From Patulibacter defluvii (GTDB lineage Bacteria > Actinomycetota > Thermoleophilia > Solirubrobacterales > Solirubrobacteraceae): 64,000 nucleotides of DNA. Within the stretch, counting starts at the first letter, position 1; each line of letters opens with the position of its first letter. The stretch lies in the NCBI RefSeq assembly GCF_034096925.1, contig NZ_JAWZSQ010000003.1:248001-312000 (forward strand). Direction: 5' to 3'. The notes below the pieces were generated by a model. That model was not told the origin of the DNA and did no database searches. It was given only the letters and a program-made list of their open reading frames with translations. Of this stretch, positions 16,549 through 24,822 are shown in pieces. Made by a program: the position numbers and the translations under genes.

Positions 16549-17383
16549 CCGGCGCGTCGTCCTCCGGAGCCGGCGTCGAGCCGGTCGACCCCGTGGGGTC
16601 CTGGGCGTCCGGCGGCGCCACGCCGGCGAGCCGGTCGGACAGCTCCTGGGCGCTGGCGCGGACGGCGACGATCGCCTCGTCGAGGTGCTCGGCGAAGCGG
16701 AACCGCAGGCCCGAGATGTTGATCGCGGCGACGATCCGCCCGTGCGCGTCGCGGACCGGCGCGGCGACGGCCAGCAGGCCCTCCTCGAACTCCTCGTCGA
16801 GCACCACCGCCCCGCGCTCGCGGGCCGCGGCGATCCGCTCGATCACCTCGTCGATGGTGGTCGCGGTGGCCGGGCCGTACGCGGTCAGGGGGACGTCCTT
16901 GAACAGCTCGCGGATCGCGTCCGGCTCGTGGTCGAGCAGCAGCGCGCGCCCGGCCGACGTGCAGTACGACGGCGTCATCCGGCCGACCCATCCGACCGCC
17001 TCGACGGTGCGGCTGGGGGACTCCGACATGATCGTCAGCACCTCGTGACCCTGGAGCACCGACAGGTGGCCGCGCTCCTGGAGCCGGGCGACGAGCCGGT
17101 GCAGCGCCGGGCCGCCCTCCTCGAGGAAGCGGGCCTGGCCGGCCATCTGGGCCATCGCGTAGATCCGCCACCCGAGCCGGTAGGAGAGCGCGTCGCGGTT
17201 GCGCTCGACCAGGCCGTACTCGGCCAGCGCCTTCAGCGCCCGGGAGACCTGGCTCTTCTCGCGCCCGAGCGACTCGGCGATCTGCGTGACGCCGAGCCCG
17301 CCGCGCTCGTTCGCCTTCGGCGTGGCGAGCTCCAGCAGGATCTCGATCCCCCGTCTGATGCTCGTCTCTCGCGCTGTAGCCAT
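16538..17383 (-). CDS. IclR-family transcriptional regulator
   Basis: 281 residues from ATG 17383, which has AAGGGGA just before it; a longer reading from 17419 lacks a ribosome site and runs towards the operator. The N-terminal winged helix-turn-helix is LGVTQIAESLGREKSQVSRALKALAEYGLVERN; the C-terminal IclR ligand domain includes the family stretch TSAGRALLL and GLLAVAAPVRDAHGRIVAAINISG. A palindrome matching five other divergent promoters of the island lies 65 bases upstream of its start, so it probably regulates itself and the island. It converges on soxB. Confidence 0.88.
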   Translation of the reverse strand: MATARETSIRRGIEILLELATPKANERGGLGVTQIAESLGREKSQVSRALKALAEYGLVERNRDALSYRLGWRIYAMAQMAGQARFLEEGGPALHRLVARLQERGHLSVLQGHEVLTIMSESPSRTVEAVGWVGRMTPSYCTSAGRALLLDHEPDAIRELFKDVPLTAYGPATATTIDEVIERIAAARERGAVVLDEEFEEGLLAVAAPVRDAHGRIVAAINISGLRFRFAEHLDEAIVAVRASAQELSDRLAGVAPPDAQDPTGSTGSTPAPEDDAPVNG

Positions 17384-17446
17384 GGTCCCCTTGCTGGTCG
17401 GCGGCACCGCTTCCACCATGATGCCCGTCCTGGGCAGGATGGCATA

Positions 17447-17474
17447 TTGCCAATCTGAGTTGTGGATGTACGAT
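17447..17474. promoter_or_regulatory. IclR-type operator and amidase promoter
   Basis: TTGCCAA-TCTGA-GTTG (17447-17462) lies between the divergent IclR and amidase genes. A -10 TACGAT at 17469-17474 is eight bases before the ATG at 17482. The box covers the -35 region. Confidence 0.6.
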
Positions 17475-17481
17475 GGCGCGC

Positions 17482-18414
17482 ATGGAGCACCATATCGGAC
17501 ACGACCGCGTGCATCACGATTGGGACAACCGGTTGGAACCAGTGCTCCGGGTCTCGTCGGGCGACGTCGTCGCCTACGACCTGCTGATGGCCGGGCACGG
17601 CCAGATCGCCGAGGGCGACCGCTACGAGGACACCAGCCTCGACTTCTCGACCTTCTACCACCTGGCCGGACCGGTCTGGGTCGACGGCGCCGAGCCCGGC
17701 GACACGCTGCGGGTCGACATCCTCGACCTGACCCCGGGTCCCTGGGGGTGGGCGAGCATCCTGCCCGGGATGGGGCTGCTGCCCGACGACTTCCCCGATC
17801 CGGTCGTCTGGACCTTCGACCTCCGCGACCGCGACCGGATCGCCGTCGCGCCCGGCGTCAGCGTGCCGGTCGCGCCCTTCCTCGGCACGATCGGGACCCA
17901 CCCAGACGACCCCGTCACCGGCGCGGCGTTCCCCCCGCACAAGGGCGGCGGCAACGTCGACACCCGCCACCTGCGGGCCGGCGTCACGCTCTACCTGCCG
18001 GTCTGGTGCCCGGGCGCGCTGTTCTCCTGCGGCGACCCGCACGCGGCCCAGGGCGACGGCGAGGTCTGCGTGACCGCGGTCGAGTGCGACATGCGCGCGC
18101 GCCTGCGGCTGTCGGTCGAGAAGCGGACGATCAGCGCCCCGAGCTTCGTGACCCCGGGCGGCCTCACGCCCGAGTCCGACGGTGCCGGCCACCGCGGCAC
18201 GATGGGGATCCACGCCGACCTGATGGAGGGCGCGCGGCTGGCCGTCCGCGCGGCGATCGACTGGATCGCCGAGGAGCACGGCGTGACCCGCGAGCAGGCG
18301 TACCTGCTCTGCAGCCTCGCCGGCGACCTGAAGATCCACGAGATCGTCGACGCGGGCGTCTGGAACGTCGGCATGACGGTGCCGCTGTCGTCGTTCGACG
18401 CGGTCCGCGGCTGA
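17482..18414 (+). CDS. acetamidase/formamidase family protein
   Basis: 310 residues. The family hydrolyses short amides to acid and ammonia. Recognisable segments are DTSLDFSTFYHLAGPVWVDGAEPGDTLRVDILDL in the first third, the HKGGGNVDTRHLRAGVTLYLPVWCPGALFSCGDPHAAQGDGEV core typical of the family, and a C-terminal TREQAYLLCSLAGDLKIHEIVD helix. I prefer the ATG at 17482 to the in-frame ATG at 17473, because the latter overlaps the -10 box; the transcript would be leaderless. Divergent from IclR, so a direct target is likely. It may release ammonia from an amide intermediate of the island. Confidence 0.85.
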   Translation: MEHHIGHDRVHHDWDNRLEPVLRVSSGDVVAYDLLMAGHGQIAEGDRYEDTSLDFSTFYHLAGPVWVDGAEPGDTLRVDILDLTPGPWGWASILPGMGLLPDDFPDPVVWTFDLRDRDRIAVAPGVSVPVAPFLGTIGTHPDDPVTGAAFPPHKGGGNVDTRHLRAGVTLYLPVWCPGALFSCGDPHAAQGDGEVCVTAVECDMRARLRLSVEKRTISAPSFVTPGGLTPESDGAGHRGTMGIHADLMEGARLAVRAAIDWIAEEHGVTREQAYLLCSLAGDLKIHEIVDAGVWNVGMTVPLSSFDAVRG

Positions 18415-18422
18415 CGCTCAGC
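18410..18422. terminator. small hairpin between convergent amidase and MFS genes
   Basis: GCTGA (18410-18414), CGC loop, TCAGC (18418-18422). The arms contain both stop codons. Only five base pairs, so weak. Confidence 0.3.
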
Positions 18423-19662
18423 GCTCGGCCGCCGCGACGACGTCGATCTCGCCGGTGACCGCCGTCGGGTCGACCGCCGCGCCGGGGGCCAGCAGCCGCC
18501 GCCCGCCGATCAGCATCGCGCAGCCGATCGCGCCGACGAGGCCGCCGGCGAGCACCGCGGTGCGCCAGTCCGCGTAGTCGACGACGGCCCCGGAGACGGC
18601 CGCGCCGGCGGCGGTCCCGGCCACGTACGAGGTCACCATCCAGGTGTAGGCCTCGGTCCGCTGGGCGGGCGTCGTCAGCCGCTCGACCAGCCGGTTGCCG
18701 GTGACCATCATCGGCGAGTAGGCCGCGCCGGAGAGCAGCAGCAGCAGCGCCATCGTCAGCGGCGTGCCGGCGGCGGCCACCAGCACCGTCGTCAGCAGCA
18801 CGCCGAGCGCGGCCACCCGGTGGGTCCGGTCCAGCGGGCCCTGGCGGCGGGAGGCGCCGAACGCCAGCCCGGCGAGCGCCGTCGAGACCGACCAGAGCCC
18901 GATCAGCAGCCCTGCCGTCGCGGGCGAGCCGCGGTCGTCGGCGAAGGCGGCGACGCCGACCTCGACGGTGCCGGTGACGAAGTTGATCGCGATCGACGAG
19001 ACCACCAGCAGCCGGAAGCCCGGCCACCGCAGCGGGCCGAAGAGGGTCCGCCGGCCGTTCGCGCCGGCGGGGCTCGGGTTCGCCGATCCGGCCGGCAGCG
19101 CGCGGACGAAGAGCGCCGATCCGGCGGCGACGACCGCGCCCGACAGCGGCAGCGCGAACGCCGGCTCGGCGAGGTAGACCAGCGCGGCGGTGAAGAGCGG
19201 GCCGCTGACGAACGAGACCGACGAGCTGACGCTGTCGAGCGCGTAGACGGCGTTGAGCCGCGCCCGCGGGACCAGCACCGGCCAGCGCGACCGCAGCGCC
19301 GACCCGGTCGGCGGGTAGGAGCCGCCGGCGACGAAGGCCAGCGGGGTCAGCACCAGCGCCGAGTCCGACGAGGTCCCGGCCAGCGCCAGCACCGCCAGCA
19401 ACCCGGCGTGGAGCGCGCCGATCCCGATCAGCAGCCGCAGCCCCCGGCGGTCGCAGAGGCGGCCGATCAGGGGGGCCCCGATCGCGTTGCCGAGCGCGAA
19501 CGCCCCGGTGGTCGCGCCGGCGAGCGCGAACGAGCCGCTGGAGTCGGCGACCAGCAGCACGATCGCCAGGCTGTTCATCGCCGGCGAGAGCCGCACCGCC
19601 ATCGCGCAGGCGAGCAGCCAGCCGACGTGCGGCAGCCGGATGATCTCGAGGTAGGTGCGCAT
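18418..19662 (-). CDS. MFS transporter
   Basis: 414 residues, almost entirely hydrophobic, with about twelve predicted membrane segments in two halves separated by a polar loop near residues 195-210 (AGSANPSPAGANGRRTLFGPLR). The first-half intracellular loop GAPLIGRLCDRRGLRLL matches the G-x-x-x-D-R-x-G-R-R/K MFS signature between helices 2 and 3. Substrate is unknown; the family includes sugar and drug exporters and small-metabolite carriers. It follows the enolase-superfamily gene with a 33-base gap in the same direction, so both are probably expressed from the operator region at 20816. Confidence 0.85.
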   Translation of the reverse strand: MRTYLEIIRLPHVGWLLACAMAVRLSPAMNSLAIVLLVADSSGSFALAGATTGAFALGNAIGAPLIGRLCDRRGLRLLIGIGALHAGLLAVLALAGTSSDSALVLTPLAFVAGGSYPPTGSALRSRWPVLVPRARLNAVYALDSVSSSVSFVSGPLFTAALVYLAEPAFALPLSGAVVAAGSALFVRALPAGSANPSPAGANGRRTLFGPLRWPGFRLLVVSSIAINFVTGTVEVGVAAFADDRGSPATAGLLIGLWSVSTALAGLAFGASRRQGPLDRTHRVAALGVLLTTVLVAAAGTPLTMALLLLLSGAAYSPMMVTGNRLVERLTTPAQRTEAYTWMVTSYVAGTAAGAAVSGAVVDYADWRTAVLAGGLVGAIGCAMLIGGRRLLAPGAAVDPTAVTGEIDVVAAAER

Positions 19663-19695
19663 CGACGCGTCCGGCGGGCGCCGTGCGCTCGCCGA

Positions 19696-20772
19696 TCAGG
19701 CGATCCGGTACGCGCTCCAGCAGCGTTCGGTGAAGACGATCCCGTGGCCGGGGCGGTCGGGCACCAGCAGCTGGCCGTCGCGGACCTCCAGCTCGTGCTC
19801 GAGCAGGCCCTCGAAGATCGGGAACCGCTCGACCCAGGCGGCGGTCGGCAGCGCCGCGGCCACGTGGATGTGCAGCTCGGGCACGTGGTGCGGCGCCAGC
19901 GCGATGCCGTTGATCGCCGCCAGCTCGCCGACCCGCAGCATCTCGGTGATGCCGCCGACCATGCAGGCGTCGGGCTGGACGACGTCGACCGCCCCGCCGT
20001 TGACGAACGGCAGGAACTCGGCGGCGCCGAAGAGGTGCTCGCCGTGGGCCAGCGGGATCCGCGAGGCCGCGCGCAGCCGCTGGAGCCCGCTCAGCTGGTC
20101 GCGCTGGAGCGGCTCCTCCAGCCACGAGATGTCGAACTCGCGGACCCGCTCGGTCAGCCACAGCGCGGTCGCCAGGTCGAGTCGCTCGTTGGCGTCGAGC
20201 ATGATCCGCATCCGCGGGCCGACCGCCTCGCGGACGGCAGCGATCCGCTCGACGTCGGCCACCGGGTCGACGCCGATCCGGACCTTGACCGCGCGGACGT
20301 CCTCGGCGACGAAGGTCATCGTCAGCTCGATCAGCTCGTCGATCGTGTGGAAGGGCGACGCCTTGCCGCTGCCGTAGGCGGGGACGGCGTCCCGCAGCTG
20401 ACCGATCTCGCGCGCGAGCGGACGGTCGTGGAGCCGCGCCTGGAGGTCCCAGAGGGCGATGTCGACCGCCGCGATCGCCATCGTCGCCACGCCCCGCCCG
20501 AGCTGGTGGACCGCGTCCCACAGCCGCGGCCAGACCGCGCGCGGCGGCTCGACCTCGGAGCCGCGGATCAGCGGCAGCAGCAGGCCGTCGATCAGGGCCT
20601 TGATCGCCTGACCGCCGCCGCCGTCGTCCGTGAACGTGAATCCGCTGGCGCGGGTCCCGTCGTCGGTGGTCAGGTCGACGCCGACGACCTCGACGTGGTC
20701 GTCGTCGGCGTCGCGGCTGGCCGGGTTGCACGGGAAGCTGATGATCCAGCTCTCGCAGTCGGTGATGCGCAT
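19696..20772 (-). CDS. mandelate racemase/muconate lactonizing enzyme family protein
   Basis: 358 residues with the enolase-superfamily capping and barrel domains. Visible active-site elements: the lysine motif in VKVRIG (K-x-R), metal ligands in MLDANE (Asp, Asn neighbourhood), WLEEPL (Glu) and HGEHL (Glu), the Asp in VQPD, and the His in PHHVPELH. The Asp-His dyad and the lysine place it with the mandelate-racemase-type subgroup. These enzymes remove the proton next to a carboxylate, causing racemisation/epimerisation or dehydration. Betaine epimerases and sugar-acid dehydratases both belong here, so the substrate is open. Confidence 0.85.
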   Translation of the reverse strand: MRITDCESWIISFPCNPASRDADDDHVEVVGVDLTTDDGTRASGFTFTDDGGGGQAIKALIDGLLLPLIRGSEVEPPRAVWPRLWDAVHQLGRGVATMAIAAVDIALWDLQARLHDRPLAREIGQLRDAVPAYGSGKASPFHTIDELIELTMTFVAEDVRAVKVRIGVDPVADVERIAAVREAVGPRMRIMLDANERLDLATALWLTERVREFDISWLEEPLQRDQLSGLQRLRAASRIPLAHGEHLFGAAEFLPFVNGGAVDVVQPDACMVGGITEMLRVGELAAINGIALAPHHVPELHIHVAAALPTAAWVERFPIFEGLLEHELEVRDGQLLVPDRPGHGIVFTERCWSAYRIA

Positions 20773-20815
20773 GGAAGGGGTGCTGGGTCGGGGCAGGAAG
20801 CCGGGCCGGACTTCT

Positions 20816-20865
20816 TTGCCAATTCGTGTTGACTTATAACCAACTCCTCGAAACGGCGCTAGCAT
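20816..20865. promoter_or_regulatory. IclR-type operator between enolase and ALDH genes
   Basis: TTGCCAA-TTCGT-GTTG starts at 20816. A TAGCAT -10 at 20860-20865 is seven bases before the GTG of the aldehyde dehydrogenase. On the minus strand TTATAA near 20833-20838 could be the -10 of the enolase gene, placing the box downstream of it. Confidence 0.55.
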
Positions 20866-20872
20866 CGACGGC

Positions 20873-22267
20873 GTGTCGCGCGCGAACGGTCGTCCGGTCC
20901 ACGCCCCCGCCACCGGCGACGAGCTGGCGGTGGTGCCCGAGGCCGACGCCGCCCAGGTCGACGCGGCCGTCGCCCGCGCGCACGCCGCGCTCGACGGCGG
21001 CTGGCGCCGTTCGACGCCGGCCGAGCGGGCGACGGCGCTGCTGGCGCTGGCCGACCGGTTGGAGGCGCACGCGCCCGAGCTGGGACCGCTCGAGGCCGCC
21101 CAGACCGGCAAGCCGCTGGCCGTCGCCACCGAGGAGGTGGCGTCGACCGCGGCGATCCTGCGCTTCTTCGCCGGGGCCGCCCGCACCGTCGCCGCGCCGG
21201 CCGCCGCCGAGTACGTCCCCGGACGGACCTCGTTCGTGCGCCGCGAGCCGCTCGGCGTCGTCGCCGCGATCCTGCCCTGGAACTACCCGCTGCTGATGGC
21301 GGCCTACAAGATCGGTCCGGTGATCGGGGCCGGCAACGCGCTCGTGCTCAAGCCCTCCGAGCTGACGCCGCTGACCGCCCTGCGGCTGGCCGAGCTGGCC
21401 GAGGGCCTGCTGCCCGACGGCGTGCTGCAGGTGCTCGCCGGCGACGGGCCGGTCGCCGGCGCCCGGCTCGCGGCCCATCCCGACGTGCAGCTGATCGCGC
21501 TGACCGGCTCCGTCGCCACCGGCCAGGCGATCGCCGCCGCCGCGGCGCCGTCGCTCAAGCGGGTCCACCTGGAGCTGGGCGGCAAGGCGCCGGTCGTGGT
21601 CCTGGCCGACGCCGATCCGGCCGCGGTCGCCCGCGGGGTCCGGCTGTCGGCCTACTGGAACGCCGGTCAGGACTGCATGGCCGCGACCCGGGTGATCGTC
21701 GAGTCGGAGGCCTACGACGCGACCGTCGAGGCGCTCGCCGCCGAGGTCGAGGCGCTGTCGGTCGGGCCGCCCGAGGCCGAGCCCGACATGGGGCCGCTGA
21801 TCTCGCTCGCGCACCGCGGCCGCGTGGTCGAGCGGGTCGCGGCGGCGGTCGCGGACGGGGCGCGGCTGATCGTCGGCGACGGGCGCCCGCGCGACCCCGG
21901 CGCGTTCCTCGACCCGGTGCTGCTGGGTGACGTCGGGCAGCGCGACCCGATCGTCCAGCAGGAGCTGTTCGGTCCGGTGGTCACCGTCCAGCGGGTCGCC
22001 GACGAGCGGGAGGCGCTGCGCTGCGCCAACGACGTCCCCTACGGGCTGGCCGCCTCGGTCTGGACCGCCGACGTCGGCCGGGCGATGCGCTTCGCCCGCG
22101 ATCTCGGCTTCGGCGCCGTCTGGGTCAACGAGCACGCCGCGACCACGCCCGAGATGCCGCACAGCGGGCGCGGGGCCTCCGGCTACGGGACCGACCTGTC
22201 GGCCGACGCGCTTCACGAGATGACCGCCGTCAAGCACGTCATGGTCGCGCATGGCGACGGCGGCTGA
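20873..22267 (+). CDS. NAD(P)-dependent aldehyde dehydrogenase
   Basis: 464 residues. It oxidises an aldehyde to a carboxylate. The cofactor-binding Asn lies in LPWNYPLLMA, the general-base Glu in LELGGKAPVVV, and the nucleophilic Cys in NAGQDCMAATR. The Y-W-N-A-G-Q-D-C context is like gamma-aminobutyraldehyde and gamma-glutamyl-aminobutyraldehyde dehydrogenases, which hints at an amino-aldehyde. The protein is slightly shorter than the family average (about 480-495) because the N-terminal arm is short. The GTG start follows a -10 box closely (leaderless). Divergent from the enolase gene. Confidence 0.93.
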   Translation: MSRANGRPVHAPATGDELAVVPEADAAQVDAAVARAHAALDGGWRRSTPAERATALLALADRLEAHAPELGPLEAAQTGKPLAVATEEVASTAAILRFFAGAARTVAAPAAAEYVPGRTSFVRREPLGVVAAILPWNYPLLMAAYKIGPVIGAGNALVLKPSELTPLTALRLAELAEGLLPDGVLQVLAGDGPVAGARLAAHPDVQLIALTGSVATGQAIAAAAAPSLKRVHLELGGKAPVVVLADADPAAVARGVRLSAYWNAGQDCMAATRVIVESEAYDATVEALAAEVEALSVGPPEAEPDMGPLISLAHRGRVVERVAAAVADGARLIVGDGRPRDPGAFLDPVLLGDVGQRDPIVQQELFGPVVTVQRVADEREALRCANDVPYGLAASVWTADVGRAMRFARDLGFGAVWVNEHAATTPEMPHSGRGASGYGTDLSADALHEMTAVKHVMVAHGDGG

Positions 22268-22280
22268 CGGCGCTCAGCCG
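22261..22280. terminator. bidirectional hairpin between ALDH and MmgE/PrpD genes
   Basis: CGGCTGA (22261-22267) pairs with TCAGCCG (22274-22280) around six bases. Both convergent stop codons lie inside the arms, as at 1620. Confidence 0.45.
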
Positions 22281-23590
22281 GCCGGGCTCGGGGCGAGCAC
22301 GTCGACGAGCGCGTCGAGGTCGAGCTGACCGAGCCGCAGGTCGGGCGCGGGCGCCGGGCCGGGGCGGCGGATCGGGTCGACGAACCGGCGGACCTTGTCG
22401 GCGACGATCTCCGCCCAGGCCGGGTCGTCGGGCTCGCCGCGGGCCTCGAACGGCTCGACCGCGACGGTCCGGCCGTCGCGCAGCTCCAGCGTCACGGCGG
22501 TCAGCCGGCGGGCCGGGAACTCCGCCGTCAGCGCCTCGTCGACGACCACCTCGGTGGCCGCCGCCAGCCGCAGCGCCTCGGGGTCGTCGAACGGCCCGAG
22601 CACGGCGTCGACGCTGAAGTCGCCGTGGGCGAGGGCGTGGGCGACCGGCCAGACGATGTTGTACTGCGCCTGCTCGGTGTCGGTCGGGATCGCGTGCGAC
22701 AGCCCGTCGGCGGCGGCGAAGGTCCGGATCCGGACGCCGGCGACCTGCGACGAGGGCACGCCGGCCCGCTCGCGCGCGGCGAGCGCGGCGCGGATCGCGC
22801 CCTGGGTCCAGCGGCAGCAGGGGTAGGCCTTCAGGTACGCCTCGCGCAGCCGCCAGCGCTGGCCGAGGTCGTCCCAGGCGGGATGGTCGGCGACGTGCAG
22901 GCTGGGGGCGGCGGTGAAGCCGCGGGCGGCCAGCAGCGCGGCCTCGACGCCGAGCCGGGCGCCGACGTCGCAGGCGTCCTTGGTCATCGCCGGGTGCGCA
23001 CAGGAGTGCATGATCGGGGCGATCGGCGCGTGGTACTCGGCCAGCCCGAGCGCGTGGCCGGTCTGGTCGGCCGACGCGCCCAGCAGCCGGGCGGCGCCGG
23101 CCGCGACGCCGATCGCGCCCCAGGCGCCCGACGCGTGGTAGGTCGGCTCGCGCTCGTGCATCACGATCCCGGCCCGGACGGCGACCTCGTAGGCGACCAC
23201 GACCGCCTCGCGCAGCTGCTGGAGCGTGGCGTCGCGGGCCTGGGCGACGGCGACGAGCGCGGGGACGACCATCGCCCCCGGGTGGCCCTTGGTCAGCCGG
23301 TGGCCGTCGTCGAGGTCGAGGACGTTGGCCAGCACCCCGTTGGCCCAGGCGGCGCCGACGACGCTCAGGCGCCGGCCGTCCCACCACGAGACCGCGTCGC
23401 CGCCGGCGTAGGTCGCGGCGGCGTGCTCGGCGGCGATCCGCCCCGCGGGGGCCAGGCGGCCGGCGACGGAGACGGCGATCGCGTCGGCGATCAGCAGGCC
23501 GACGTGGTCGCGGGTCGCGGCCGGCAGGTCGTCCCAGCGGAGCGCGTGGGCCAGGCGCGGGACGTCGGGCGTGATCGGCGGCGCGCTCAT
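22274..23590 (-). CDS. MmgE/PrpD family protein
   Basis: 438 residues, normal for the family that includes 2-methylcitrate dehydratase, cis-aconitate decarboxylase and iminodisuccinate epimerase. Typical stretches are NVLDLDDGHRLTKGHPGAMVVPALVAVAQ near residue 90 and LKAYPCCRWTQGAIRAAL near residue 265, with the conserved Lys-Ala-Tyr-Pro-x-C. The ATG at 23590 is preceded by a GAGGA-like site. Members act on di- or tricarboxylates by proton removal next to a carboxylate; the true substrate here is unknown. It is divergent from the BHMT-like operon across two copies of the IclR-type box. Confidence 0.85.
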   Translation of the reverse strand: MSAPPITPDVPRLAHALRWDDLPAATRDHVGLLIADAIAVSVAGRLAPAGRIAAEHAAATYAGGDAVSWWDGRRLSVVGAAWANGVLANVLDLDDGHRLTKGHPGAMVVPALVAVAQARDATLQQLREAVVVAYEVAVRAGIVMHEREPTYHASGAWGAIGVAAGAARLLGASADQTGHALGLAEYHAPIAPIMHSCAHPAMTKDACDVGARLGVEAALLAARGFTAAPSLHVADHPAWDDLGQRWRLREAYLKAYPCCRWTQGAIRAALAARERAGVPSSQVAGVRIRTFAAADGLSHAIPTDTEQAQYNIVWPVAHALAHGDFSVDAVLGPFDDPEALRLAAATEVVVDEALTAEFPARRLTAVTLELRDGRTVAVEPFEARGEPDDPAWAEIVADKVRRFVDPIRRPGPAPAPDLRLGQLDLDALVDVLAPSPAG

Positions 23591-23633
23591 GCCGGCGTCC
23601 TCGGGCTCGACGTGGGCGTGCCGGCCCGGTTGA

Positions 23634-23713
23634 ATGCCAACATGGGTTGCCAATTTACCATCATTGTTCCCACAGGCGGCTCCGATTGCCGTATAACCAC
23701 CACGAGTTGGCAA
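23634..23713. promoter_or_regulatory. two IclR-type boxes between PrpD and BHMT-like genes
   Basis: Box one: ATGCCAA-CATGG-GTTGCCAA (23634-23653), a good palindrome. Box two: a minus-strand TTGCCAA half-site at 23707-23713 with a poor partner. TATAAC at 23692-23697 is a possible -10 for the plus operon. Confidence 0.55.
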
Positions 23714-23756
23714 TAAGGCCGACGCTCATGACCACGGTGCTCCCGGAGACACGCTG

Positions 23757-24806
23757 ATGACGACCCCATCCAATGGCCCCGGCCTGCTCGCTCGACTTGC
23801 CGAAGGCCCGGTGATCTGCGCCGAGGGCTACCTGTTCGAGCTCGAGCGGCGGGGCTACCTCCAGGCCGGGGCGTACGTCCCCGAGGTCGTGCTCGAACGC
23901 CCCGACCTGGTCGAGCAGCTGCACCGCGAGTTCGTCGACGCCGGCTCCGACGTGGTCGAGGCCTTCACCTACTACGGGCACCGCGAGAAGCTGCGGATCA
24001 TCGGCAAGGAGCACCTGCTCGAGCAGATGAACCGCGACGCGCTGGCGATCGCCACCCGCGTCGCCCGCGAGACCGGCACGCTGCTGGCCGGGAACATCTG
24101 CAACACGAACATCTTCGAGCCGACCGACGAGGCGCGGGCGAAGGTCCGGGCGATGTTCGAGGAGCAGGTCGGCTGGGCCGTCGAGGCCGGGGCCGACTTC
24201 ATCATCGGCGAGACGATCTCGTGGGGCGAGGAGGCGCTGATCGCGCTCGACGTGATCAAGGCGTCGGGCCTGCCGTCGGTCGTCACGCTGTCGATCCACC
24301 GCGCCCCCGAGGTCCGCGAGGGCTGGAGCCCGGCCGAGACCTGCAAGCGGCTCGCGGACGCCGGCGCCGATGTCGTCGGCCTCAACTGCATCCGCGGCCC
24401 GCAGACGATGCTGCCGCTGCTGCGCGAGATCCGCGACGCCGTCGACGTCCACGTCGCCGCGCTCCCCGTGCCCTACCGCACGACCAACGCGGAGCCGAGC
24501 TTCCAGTCGCTGCGCGATCCGCACTGCGACTGCATCCCGGGCGGGATCCCGTTCCCGACCGCGCTCGACCCCTTCACCTGCAACCGCTACGAGATCGCCG
24601 AGTTCACCGCGGCCGCGCGCGAGATCGGCGTCGACTACCTCGGCGTCTGCTGCGGCGCCGGACCGCACCACATCCGCAGCATGGCGGAGGCCCTCGGCCG
24701 CACCCCGCCGTCCAGCCGCTTCAGCCCCGACATGTCCAAGCACTGGTCGCTGGGCACCGACACGGCGCTGAAGTCGCACAACCAGGCCTACGCGTCCGAG
24801 CTGTGA
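23757..24806 (+). CDS. betaine-homocysteine methyltransferase-like protein
   Basis: 349 residues of a zinc-dependent homocysteine methyltransferase barrel. Zinc ligands are Cys211 in GLNC and Cys298/Cys299 in GVCCGAG. The segments EAFTYYGHREKLRIIGKE and LAGNICNTNIF are closer to betaine-homocysteine methyltransferase than to the short bacterial MmuM type. It would move a methyl from a betaine or another methylated onium compound to homocysteine, giving methionine. It is the first gene of an eight-gene plus-strand operon and has a clear regulator box upstream. The methyl donor is not proven; the sarcosine oxidase set nearby would handle the resulting tertiary amine. Confidence 0.8.
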   Translation: MTTPSNGPGLLARLAEGPVICAEGYLFELERRGYLQAGAYVPEVVLERPDLVEQLHREFVDAGSDVVEAFTYYGHREKLRIIGKEHLLEQMNRDALAIATRVARETGTLLAGNICNTNIFEPTDEARAKVRAMFEEQVGWAVEAGADFIIGETISWGEEALIALDVIKASGLPSVVTLSIHRAPEVREGWSPAETCKRLADAGADVVGLNCIRGPQTMLPLLREIRDAVDVHVAALPVPYRTTNAEPSFQSLRDPHCDCIPGGIPFPTALDPFTCNRYEIAEFTAAAREIGVDYLGVCCGAGPHHIRSMAEALGRTPPSSRFSPDMSKHWSLGTDTALKSHNQAYASEL

Positions 24807-24822
24807 GCGCCGCCGCCATCCG

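Noticed and set aside
23701..23713. A full second palindrome in the PrpD/BHMT gap
   Set aside because: Only the TTGGCAA half is good; the opposite half (AACCACC) matches poorly, so I count it as a half-site.
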